A DNA stretch of 64,000 nt, taken from contig CAVZTR010000008.1 in assembly GCA_963778225.1 (NCBI GenBank), positions 1-64,000 of the forward strand, read 5' to 3'. Origin of the DNA: JAGVSR01 sp963778225 (GTDB lineage Bacteria; Pseudomonadota; Alphaproteobacteria; Rhizobiales; Hyphomicrobiaceae). The position numbers and the translations under genes were made by a program. The notes beneath the pieces are model-generated. The model saw nothing but the letters and a program-made list of their open reading frames with translations, was not told the origin of the DNA and searched no databases. This document shows positions 47,839-55,681 of this stretch, in pieces. Position 1 is the stretch's first letter. Every line of letters begins with the position of its first letter.

Positions 47839-49428
47839 ATGTCGACTGAAATCTTCCCGCTGAACGCCTGCCGCAAACTGTCCATCAACAATTCGACCCC
47901 AGAACTCGTCGAAACCGCGATCCGCCGCAACGAAGGCCACCTTGCGGCCTCCGGCTCGTTCGTTGTGGAAACCGGTCAGCACACCGGCCGCAGCGTCAAC
48001 GACAAGTTCATCGTCCGCGATGCCGATACCGAACCCGCCATCTGGTGGGACAACAACAAGTCGATGACCGAAGAGCAGTTCGACCGCCTGCTCCACGATT
48101 TCCTCGCCTTCGCAAAACTGAAAGAACTCTACGTCCAGGATCTCTTCGCCGGTGCTGATCCCGTCCATCGCCTGCCGACGCGCGTTTTCTGTGAATACGC
48201 CTGGCACGCACTCTTCATTCGCAATCTGCTGCGCCGTCCCGGTGCCGGTGACCTCGAAAGCTTCGAGCCCGGCCTGACGATCGTCGCGCTGCCCTCGTTC
48301 CGCGCCGCGCCCGACTACCACGGCACGCGCTCCGAAACCGTGATCGCCGTCAACCTCACGCGCCGCATCGTCCTCATCGGCGGCACGTCCTACGCCGGCG
48401 AAATCAAGAAGAGCGTTTTCACCTATCTGAACTATCGCCTGCCGCAGAAAAACGTCATGCCGATGCACTGCTCGGCCAACGTCGGCGCGAACGGCGACAG
48501 CGCCGTGTTCTTTGGCCTCTCGGGCACCGGCAAAACCACGCTTTCCGCCGATCCCAACCGCACGCTTCTCGGCGACGACGAGCACGGCTGGTCCGAAAAC
48601 GGCATCTTCAACTTCGAAGGCGGCTGCTACGCCAAAACGATCCGCCTCTCGAAGGAAGCCGAGCCCGAAATCTTTGCCGCCTCCAATCGCTTCGGCACCG
48701 TTCTGGAAAACGTGGCCCTCGATGCCGCCACCGGAGCCACCGACTTCGACGATGGCCGGCTGACGGAAAATACCCGCGCTGCCTATCCGCTCGACGCCAT
48801 TTCGAATGCCAGCGCCACCGGCGTCGCCGGTCATCCCAAGAATATCGTCATGCTGACGGCGGACGCTTTCGGCGTTCTCCCGCCCATCGCGAAACTCACG
48901 CCTGCGCAGGCCGTCTATCATTTCCTCTCCGGCTACACGGCCAAAGTGGCCGGCACCGAGAAAGGCATGGGCGCCGAGCCGCAGGCCACCTTCTCCACCT
49001 GCTTCGGCGCTCCGTTCATGCCGCGCCACCCGGCGGTTTACGGCACGCTGCTGCGCCGCCTCATCGCCGAGCATGGCGTCGACTGCTGGTTGGTCAACAC
49101 GGGCTGGACCGGCGGCAAATACGGCACGGGCAGCCGCATGCCGATCAAGGTCACGCGCGGCCTGCTTGACGCGGCCCTTTCCGGCGCACTCAAGGCAACA
49201 CCGATGCGCACCGATCCGCTGTTCGGCTTCCAGGTCCCGCTGTCGCTTGCCGGCGTGGATACAAAGCTTCTGACCCCGCGCGATACGTGGACCGACCCGA
49301 AGGCCTACGATGTCACCGCCGAGGCCCTCGTCGGCATGTTCGAGAAAAACTTCGCCAAGTACGAATCCCTGGTCGATGCCGAAGTCCGCAACGCCCGCCC
49401 CGGCCTCAAATCCGCAGCAGCCGCCTAG
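47839..49428 (+). CDS. pckA: Phosphoenolpyruvate carboxykinase (ATP-type)
   Basis: Makes phosphoenolpyruvate from oxaloacetate and ATP for gluconeogenesis. 529 residues. The ATP-type kinase motif GLSGTGKTTLSADP is present; HCSANVG and LLGDDEHGWSENG follow; the substrate loop GQHTGRSVNDKF is near residue 45. ATG at 47839 is preferred to a TTG 6 nt upstream. A good -10-like TATACT is at 47617-47622 in the 250-nt leader. In rhizobia and Agrobacterium pckA is a neighbour and a reported target of ChvG/ChvI. Confidence 0.97.
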   Translation: MSTEIFPLNACRKLSINNSTPELVETAIRRNEGHLAASGSFVVETGQHTGRSVNDKFIVRDADTEPAIWWDNNKSMTEEQFDRLLHDFLAFAKLKELYVQDLFAGADPVHRLPTRVFCEYAWHALFIRNLLRRPGAGDLESFEPGLTIVALPSFRAAPDYHGTRSETVIAVNLTRRIVLIGGTSYAGEIKKSVFTYLNYRLPQKNVMPMHCSANVGANGDSAVFFGLSGTGKTTLSADPNRTLLGDDEHGWSENGIFNFEGGCYAKTIRLSKEAEPEIFAASNRFGTVLENVALDAATGATDFDDGRLTENTRAAYPLDAISNASATGVAGHPKNIVMLTADAFGVLPPIAKLTPAQAVYHFLSGYTAKVAGTEKGMGAEPQATFSTCFGAPFMPRHPAVYGTLLRRLIAEHGVDCWLVNTGWTGGKYGTGSRMPIKVTRGLLDAALSGALKATPMRTDPLFGFQVPLSLAGVDTKLLTPRDTWTDPKAYDVTAEALVGMFEKNFAKYESLVDAEVRNARPGLKSAAAA

Positions 49429-49456
49429 CGCCCGTCGGCCTGTCCGCCGTCATGTC

Positions 49457-49484
49457 AACGCTCGGGGTAATGTCCGGGCGTTTT
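49457..49484 (+). terminator. Terminator after pckA
   Basis: A 9-bp stem with one G-T pair (AACGCTCGG with CCGGGCGTT) and an 8-nt loop, running into TTTT, about 30 nt after the pckA stop. Confidence 0.7.
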
Positions 49485-49670
49485 CATTGCGTAACTTTAT
49501 CAGCAAACGCCGGCTCGCCCGGAGTGCTCACCTCGGTGGTCGTTCCAAGGCCTAAATCGCCACGCCGCTCAACCCGTGTTGAGCATGTTCCGATGCGACG
49601 CGTGCGCCCATTTCCATCCATCGCTTAAAAGCCGTAACGTCATACGCCAGCCGTTGAGGTATGGCACGGA

Positions 49671-50102
49671 ATGCCACGCGAGGATCGTCACGTGCTCGAT
49701 TGGCTGCGCCGGATATTCACGATTGATACGTCGCAGCGGCCGGTTCCAACACCCGAGCCGCAAGGCATTCACGTGCGCCACGACGCCGAACTGATCACGA
49801 TCAAACTTCCGGGCGCACCAGACCACTCCATCGCTTGGGACAATCTGGAATCTGTCGCCATCGTTTCGGGTGATGCGACGGCCGATCCCCCAGAATTGTT
49901 CTGGCTTCTGCTCGGCGGCGATCGTCGCCGTCCGCTTCTCGTGCCCATGGGCGTCCCTGGCGAGCACGATCTCGTGCAAGCCATGCAGGCCCGCCTTGAC
50001 GGCTTCGACAACATGGCCGTCGTCGAAGCCATGAGCGCGAAGGGCCGCGTTGGATTCAAGGTTTGGAACCTGGACAGTCAAGGCGGCACCAACAATTCCT
50101 GA
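49671..50102 (+). CDS. Hypothetical protein
   Basis: 143 residues, not recognised. No signal peptide or membrane segment. Middle part has alternating strands (ELITIKLPGAPDHSIAWDNL, LFWLLLGGDRRRPLLVPMG) and a helical part (EHDLVQAMQARLDGFDNMAVV). A GTG at 49692 has a better-placed GAGG and may be the true start, giving 136 residues. It stands alone between pckA and the lipid-kinase-like gene on the same strand. Confidence 0.6.
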   Translation: MPREDRHVLDWLRRIFTIDTSQRPVPTPEPQGIHVRHDAELITIKLPGAPDHSIAWDNLESVAIVSGDATADPPELFWLLLGGDRRRPLLVPMGVPGEHDLVQAMQARLDGFDNMAVVEAMSAKGRVGFKVWNLDSQGGTNNS

Positions 50103-50201
50103 TTTCAGCGACCGCGTGCCTTGCAATTCGTTGCTGATTGCAGATTGTGCGTGGCTCTATGCAGGCTGACCCAGACTGCGCCGGTAGGCGCGGAGAATTA
50201 A

Positions 50202-51134
50202 ATGACCCACGACACCATTGGCCGGCCCGGGCGCGCCCACAGGACGCGCTTCCTGCTGCATGAGAATCCGATTGCAGGCGTAGCTCGGCGCACGCTGACC
50301 AGTGACGTCGTCAAGGAACTCCAGCGCCGCGGATGCACCATCACGCGCCTGCAAACGGATATCGACCTGTCCCGTCTCGAGTGGGGCCGCCTTGCCGCGG
50401 AGAACGATGCCGTCATCTCGGCAGGCGGCGACGGCACACTGCGCATGGTCGCAGCAAACATGCCGGTCGGTCTCCTTCCCATTGGCCTCATCCCGCGCGG
50501 CACCGGCAATGTTCTTGCCGAAGAAATCGGCCTGACACGATCTCCCGCGCGCATTGCCGAGGCCTTGATGCACGGCCCCGCGATGACGTTCACGGGCGCG
50601 CGCGCCAACGGCGCCCCGTTCTACCTTATGGCCGGCATCGGCTTCGATGCGGAAACCGTGCGCCGCCTCGATCTCTCAGCCAAGCGAACCTGGGGTAAGC
50701 CCGCCTACACGCGCCCCGTCCTGGCCGCTCTGGCCGATGCCGAACCCCGTCTCCACGTCGTCGCCGATGGTGGCCGCGAAGCCGAAGCCGGGTGGGTTCT
50801 GGTTGCCAACGCCCGGCGCTACGGCGGATCGTTCAAGCTGTCAGAACAGGCCGGCCTGCACCGTCCGGGGCTGTTCGTCTATGTGGTGCCCCGCGGCGGC
50901 CTCGCGCGCCGCCTTGCGCATCTGAGCGCCCTGGGGCTCGGTGCCCTCGAACGCATGCCGGGGGTCGCCGTGTGGACCGCCAATCACCTGACAGTGACGT
51001 CGGATGCCCCGGCGGCCGTGCAGGTCGATGGCGATGTTTTCGGAACCGTGCCGCTGGAAATAAAATGGGGCGAGCCGAAGCTCGCCCTCATCGTGCCGGA
51101 AGCCTACGCGGCCAAAATCGCAGCAATGCGCTGA
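50202..51134 (+). CDS. Diacylglycerol/sphingosine kinase-like (DAGK catalytic domain) protein
   Basis: 310 residues. The nucleotide-binding GGDGTLRMV is at residues 75-83 and IPRGTGNVLAEEIGL follows, both signatures of the DAGK/LCB5 lipid-kinase superfamily. The N-terminal ENPIAGVARR is the usual NPxxG-type opening and the C-terminal half is the beta-sandwich (VQVDGDVFGTVPLEIKW). The substrate (diacylglycerol, undecaprenol or another lipid) cannot be told. The stop is 13 nt from the convergent desaturase stop with no terminator between. Confidence 0.88.
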   Translation: MTHDTIGRPGRAHRTRFLLHENPIAGVARRTLTSDVVKELQRRGCTITRLQTDIDLSRLEWGRLAAENDAVISAGGDGTLRMVAANMPVGLLPIGLIPRGTGNVLAEEIGLTRSPARIAEALMHGPAMTFTGARANGAPFYLMAGIGFDAETVRRLDLSAKRTWGKPAYTRPVLAALADAEPRLHVVADGGREAEAGWVLVANARRYGGSFKLSEQAGLHRPGLFVYVVPRGGLARRLAHLSALGLGALERMPGVAVWTANHLTVTSDAPAAVQVDGDVFGTVPLEIKWGEPKLALIVPEAYAAKIAAMR

Positions 51135-51147
51135 TCGCCTAGCGCGG

Positions 51148-52233
51148 TCAGCCGCCGACTTCAGCGAATGTCACGAGCTTGCGGTTGGCCGAATCCCACA
51201 GTTTGAGCTTCGCGCACTGGAAGCTCTCCCGCAGCGTAATCCGGTTCATCATCTGCAATTCCGGACTGCCGTTGATGCAGTCCTTCAGGCGATAGTTCGG
51301 GATCATGCTGTTCAGGTGATGGATGTGGTGCAGCCCGATAGATCCCGTGAACCAGTTCAGCACCGGATGCAGCGCGTAGTACGAGCTGCCGTAGAGCGCT
51401 GCGACTTGAAACGTCCAGTCGTCGCTCGACTCCCATACCGTTTCTTCAAACTGATGCTGGATGAAGAACAGCCAGCCGCCGACGGCCGCGGCCACGTGCA
51501 CGAGCGGCCATACGACGAAGAACAGGTTGGAGTATCCAGTGAAATAGCCGAGCCCGCCGTACATGACGGCGAGTCCCACATTCAAGCCCAGCACGCTCTT
51601 CCACGTATCGCGCGCGGGATAGGGATGAAACCACGGAAAGCGCTGGATGATCATGAAGTAGAAAGGCACACCGACGCCGAACAGGAAGATCGGATTGCGG
51701 TAGAGGCGATAACGAAGCTTGCCCAGTGACGACAGCGCATTCCACTCGTCCACGGTCAGAGTGTCGATGTCGCCCACGCCACGCTTCTCCAGATGTCCTG
51801 AAGTCGCGTGATGCTGCGCATGCTCCCGCCGCCACAACGCGTAGGGCGTCACGGTGAGCAGGCTCATCGCTCGGCCCATCCAGGTGTTGGCCGAATTCGT
51901 GGAGAAGAAGGACCCATGACCGCAGTCATGCTGGATGATGAAGAACCGCACGACCAACAGGCCGCCCGGGATCGCCAGCAGCAGCGTGGCCCAGTAGTGG
52001 TTCTGAACCGTCATGAACATCGCCGTCACGATCGCCACGAACGGCACGATCGTCGTGATCAGCTGAAGGACCGCCCGCCGGTTGTCCGCGCCACGGAACT
52101 TCGCGCAATGCTGCGCAAGCTTCATGGCCGACGCCTTCAGAGCAGCGCGCTGATCGGGTGCGGATGGGACGATCGATGTTTCGGGAATGCGATGGCGGGG
52201 CGCAGCCTGCGCAAGGGCATTGGCTTGAGGCAT
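51148..52233 (-). CDS. Membrane fatty-acid desaturase
   Basis: 361 residues with the three diiron His boxes of membrane desaturases: HDCGH (residues 102-106), REHAQHH (137-142 region) and HHIHH near residue 300. Four hydrophobic segments flank them. It resembles the delta-12/omega-type acyl-lipid desaturase group, introducing a double bond with O2 and an electron donor. Regiospecificity is not readable. An FNR/FixK-like site lies about 180 nt upstream at 52414-52427, which would make sense for an oxygen-dependent enzyme. Confidence 0.93.
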   Translation of the reverse strand: MPQANALAQAAPRHRIPETSIVPSAPDQRAALKASAMKLAQHCAKFRGADNRRAVLQLITTIVPFVAIVTAMFMTVQNHYWATLLLAIPGGLLVVRFFIIQHDCGHGSFFSTNSANTWMGRAMSLLTVTPYALWRREHAQHHATSGHLEKRGVGDIDTLTVDEWNALSSLGKLRYRLYRNPIFLFGVGVPFYFMIIQRFPWFHPYPARDTWKSVLGLNVGLAVMYGGLGYFTGYSNLFFVVWPLVHVAAAVGGWLFFIQHQFEETVWESSDDWTFQVAALYGSSYYALHPVLNWFTGSIGLHHIHHLNSMIPNYRLKDCINGSPELQMMNRITLRESFQCAKLKLWDSANRKLVTFAEVGG

Positions 52234-52413
52234 CTAATCCGGATGATCTTCTTTGTTGACGTTCGCCGATGTGATGGCGCGTAGCATATTCGTCCTACGC
52301 GAGCGAGAGTTCTTGAATGTGTCACACAGGTTCAAAGCGACATTCCGGCGCTGCTGTGCGCAGACTGCCGCAGGTCTGCGGCATTTGTTGCGCTGCGGTG
52401 CCCCCGGACCATC

Positions 52414-52427
52414 GTGATTTAGATCAA
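52414..52427 (-). promoter_or_regulatory. FNR/FixK-family binding-site candidate upstream of the desaturase gene
   Basis: The plus-strand text is GTGATTTAGATCAA; on the minus strand TTGAT-CTAA-ATCAC matches the FNR/FixK consensus TTGAT-N4-ATCAA at nine of ten positions. It lies 181 nt before the desaturase ATG. A hairpin, TGCCGCA-GGTC-TGCGGCA, lies between the site and the gene, near 52366. Confidence 0.5.
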
Positions 52428-52472
52428 TTCCAAAGCTGAGAGCACTCGTCACGGCAAGATAAAAAGATGAGA

Positions 52473-52495
52473 AGGGCCGCTGAATGAGCGGCCCT
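52473..52495 (-). terminator. Terminator after the three-repeat secreted-protein gene
   Basis: A 9-bp perfect stem, AGGGCCGCT with AGCGGCCCT around GAATG. On the minus strand it is followed at a short distance by TTTTT. It is 12 nt after the gene stop at 52508. Confidence 0.65.
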
Positions 52496-52507
52496 CCAGA
52501 TTATTGA

Positions 52508-53722
52508 CTAGTGCTGGCCCCAGACCTCGACCACGGCCGGCGTGCCTTCAAACAGGTTCTTCAAGCCCTTCGCCAGATCGAAGCGCGACCGATACTTCGC
52601 CTGGATCTCTTTGATGGCCGACCGCGCCTTGAACTCCAGCGGCCCATATGGATTGCCAGGATCGACCCGTTCGCGCATCGTGAAAACCTCGTCCGGCCCG
52701 TCCAAGAACACCACCCGGACCTCCTTCAAGGTAATTGCGCGATCCTTCGCCACGACGCGCAGCTTGATGAAGCCACCCTCGTTCTTGCCGACCGTGATCG
52801 TATCCTTGTCGAAACCCGTGAAGCCGGCGGTTTGTGCCCCGAGCAGAACCCAGCCAGCGTTGTACTTCTTGCCCTCGCCGTTCGGCCCCAGCCAGTCGTT
52901 GGCATATTGGCCCGTCACCTCGATGCGCGCCTGTCCTTTGAAATTCGGCTTCGAGCGATAGCTCATCTGGATTTCGCGAATGAACTTGTCGCCCTGGACT
53001 TCGAGCCACGACGTCCGCGTGTTGGCGCGAATGTCGGCATCCACCGCCAGATCCTGTTCCGTGCCGTCCATGTAGACGACCTTCAGCGTGTTGAGGTGCA
53101 CATCGTTGCCGAGCACCCGCAGGCGCAGGCGATCGAATTTGCCGATCTCGCCGCCGACCTTGATCACGTCACGGTCGATGCCGAAACCGACGTTCTGATA
53201 GCCGAACATGACATCATTGCCGTCGGTGATCGGCCCCTTGCCGTTGGTCGCGACGGGCGTGCCTGGATCCGGCTCGGCAGAAAGATCGCCGGTCGCCGGC
53301 CCCTTCGGCCGTTCCAGTCTGCGGCCTTCGCGGGTCTGCAAGCCAAGCACCTGCAGCGTGCCTGTGCCCTGTGACGCCTTCCAGGTGACGTTCACTTTGT
53401 CGATGAACTTATCGGCGCCGCTTGTTGCGATTTCGCGGCTGCGCTCGCCCTTGCGCATGTCGATCTGGCGGTCTTCGTTGTGCACCGATCCATCGGAGAA
53501 GATGACTTGAACGCGCTGCAGATCGATTGGCGTGCTGCCCTTGTTCTTCACGCGAATAGCGCGAAACCCGCCGGGCGCTTTGCTGACGTCGATCGTCGCC
53601 GTCCCGTCTTTGCTGGTATCGATGGACTCGCTCGCGATGCCAACGAGATCTTGCGCCTGCGCGACGCTGAGGATGCCGGCCGCCATCATGGCGAGCCCGG
53701 CCAGTAGGATCCTGCGGAACAT
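52508..53722 (-). CDS. Secreted protein with three internal repeats, function unknown
   Basis: 404 residues from ATG 53722, chosen for a GGGGGGAG ribosome-binding site and a clear signal peptide (MFRRILLAGLAMMAAGILS, cleaved near AQAQD). The mature chain is three copies of a roughly 110-residue beta-rich unit. Each holds a pattern like FRAIRVKNKGSTPIDLQRV..DG and ends in a motif like IREIQMSYRSKPNF..EVTGQ. The units start near residues 25, 165 and 285. A Pro/Gly linker joins unit one to two. No catalytic residues are evident. It may be a periplasmic or surface structural protein; I do not recognise a named family. Confidence 0.75.
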   Translation of the reverse strand: MFRRILLAGLAMMAAGILSVAQAQDLVGIASESIDTSKDGTATIDVSKAPGGFRAIRVKNKGSTPIDLQRVQVIFSDGSVHNEDRQIDMRKGERSREIATSGADKFIDKVNVTWKASQGTGTLQVLGLQTREGRRLERPKGPATGDLSAEPDPGTPVATNGKGPITDGNDVMFGYQNVGFGIDRDVIKVGGEIGKFDRLRLRVLGNDVHLNTLKVVYMDGTEQDLAVDADIRANTRTSWLEVQGDKFIREIQMSYRSKPNFKGQARIEVTGQYANDWLGPNGEGKKYNAGWVLLGAQTAGFTGFDKDTITVGKNEGGFIKLRVVAKDRAITLKEVRVVFLDGPDEVFTMRERVDPGNPYGPLEFKARSAIKEIQAKYRSRFDLAKGLKNLFEGTPAVVEVWGQH

Positions 53723-53992
53723 GAAAACTCCCCCCTGGTCGTTTCTGAAGCCCCCGGCTTCAATTGGGGTATTATCTGAAACGCGGCCCCTGCGGAAGGC
53801 AAGGCAACTGCCCGATCCCCAGCGTAAGTCTGACCAGAGTGATGCCGCTTTCCCACGCAATCGCGCGCAAGTTGTGCGCTGAACGGCGACCATCAGTACG
53901 CGGACGCCTCAATTCCCCTAATTTGTCTTTTACCGCCAATCAGGATTAGCTGGCCGACGCTTCCTGACGACTAAACACCGGCAACATGATCA

Positions 53993-55396
53993 ATGACGGC
54001 ATTCTTCCCGCGCCCGCCAAACGAGATGGCGATCAAATCAGCCATTTCTGACTTGTCGCGGATTTTGCCCGGCCGGTGCAGCGCGAACACGGCGACACTC
54101 GCTCAGCACGCAAGCACGTTGACCGGCCTTCCGCATCAGCCGCCCGATGCGGTTGTTTTTCCTCAGACCATTGAAGAGGTGCAGGCCATCGTTGCGATCG
54201 CGCGTAAGTACCGGCTTGCGCTGATCCCATTCGGCTCCGGAACGTCCCTCGAAGGTCAGGTGAATGCGCCAGCCGGCGGTATCTGCATCGATCTCTCACG
54301 GATGAATAGCATCCTGCGAGTTGGAACCGACGACCTCGATGTCACCGTTGAGCCAGGCGTCACACTCGACCAGCTGAATGTTGCACTGCGCGATACCGGC
54401 CTCTTTTTTCCCGTCGATCCCGGTGCCGGCAACGCCACGCTCGGCGGTATGGCCTCGACCCGAGCATCAGGCACGACCACCGTGCGCTACGGCGCCATGC
54501 GCGAGAATGTCCTCGCCATGAAAGTCGTTCTCGCCGACGGCACGCTCATCTCCACCGGAACCCGCGCCCGCAAGTCCGCAGCCGGCTACGATCTCACGCG
54601 TCTCTTCATCGGCGCTGAAGGAACGCTCGGGATCATCGTCGAACTGACACTGCGTCTTCGGGCGCGCCCCGAGTCTGTGCTCGCAGGGATCGCGACATTC
54701 ACCGACGTCGCATCCGCCGCGCGCGCCACCATCTCCGCTGTGCAATCGGGCTTGGCCATGCAGCGCATCGAACTGCTCGATGCCGCCATGCTGAAAATCG
54801 TTAACACGCACAGCGGAACCGCGATACCCGACGGTGGTCCCGCTCTCTTCGTGGAAATTGTAGGAACTCCGGCCGCGGCTGCCGAACATCTCGCGCTGTT
54901 CACCGATATCGTCGCAGCTGAGAACGGCCACTGGATCAGCGAGCAGGCGTCTGATCATGACCGCCGCACATTGTGGAAAGCACGGCACGAGGCGTTCTGG
55001 TCAGTGCGCTCGGCATTTCCAGGCATGTCGTTCCACGTCACCGACGTCTGCGTGCCGGTCTCCCGTCTCGCGGATTGCCTGGACGAAACCGTCGCAGATC
55101 TCGCGGCCAGCGGGCTCACTGCACCGATTGTCGGCCATGTCGGCGATGGCAACTTCCACACCATCCTGGCCTTCGACGGGAGCGATGCAGCGGCCTGCTC
55201 CGCCGCGACCGCTTATCTCGACCGCCTCGCCGCCCGCGCCATCGCCATGGAGGGCACCTGCACCGGCGAGCACGGCATCGGCCAAGGCAAAGCCAAATAC
55301 CTCGCGGCTGAAGCGGGCACGGCTCTGGACGTGATGCGGCGCGTAAAGGCGAGCCTCGACCCGTCAGGACTGATGAACCCCGGCAAGATCTTCTAG
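53993..55396 (+). CDS. FAD-binding oxidase (GlcD / D-lactate dehydrogenase-like)
   Basis: 467 residues of the FAD-linked oxidase family. The PCMH-type FAD domain has IPFGSGTSLEGQVNAPAGG, FPVDPGAGNATLGGMASTRASG and LFIGAEGTLGIIVELTLRL. The C-terminal cap ends in the typical GHVGDGNFHTIL, TCTGEHGIGQGK and LDPSGLMNPGKIF. It oxidises a 2-hydroxy acid (D-lactate or glycolate are the usual choices) and passes electrons to the respiratory chain or cytochrome c. No GlcE/GlcF genes are next to it, so a one-subunit D-lactate dehydrogenase type is somewhat more likely. An in-frame ATG at 54026 is an alternative start. Confidence 0.9.
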   Translation: MTAFFPRPPNEMAIKSAISDLSRILPGRCSANTATLAQHASTLTGLPHQPPDAVVFPQTIEEVQAIVAIARKYRLALIPFGSGTSLEGQVNAPAGGICIDLSRMNSILRVGTDDLDVTVEPGVTLDQLNVALRDTGLFFPVDPGAGNATLGGMASTRASGTTTVRYGAMRENVLAMKVVLADGTLISTGTRARKSAAGYDLTRLFIGAEGTLGIIVELTLRLRARPESVLAGIATFTDVASAARATISAVQSGLAMQRIELLDAAMLKIVNTHSGTAIPDGGPALFVEIVGTPAAAAEHLALFTDIVAAENGHWISEQASDHDRRTLWKARHEAFWSVRSAFPGMSFHVTDVCVPVSRLADCLDETVADLAASGLTAPIVGHVGDGNFHTILAFDGSDAAACSAATAYLDRLAARAIAMEGTCTGEHGIGQGKAKYLAAEAGTALDVMRRVKASLDPSGLMNPGKIF

Positions 55397-55681
55397 ACGG
55401 CGCCCCACGAGCCGATACGTCGGGGCATCGCTTAGTGAAAGGGGTGAATAATCTCTTACACGGCAACCGCCTTTTTCTCGCGATTACGCCGCGATCGTCG
55501 GCCTCAGAACAAATGTGGGTGCGTTGCTGGCAGTCATCGTTCGCATCTGCTTGCCGCGCGTTTCGGAATGGTACGAAAAAATCTTCAGATGAATACAAAT
55601 TGATGCAATCCCTGCACGTGATTGCAAACTATTCCGTTCAACCTGCTCCCAGACATACCTCAAATCGTGTGGGAGCGATCT

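Noticed and set aside
47815..49074. A 419-codon ORF antisense to pckA
   Set aside because: It mirrors a well-supported enzyme gene; Gly/Val/Ala-rich text with no motif.
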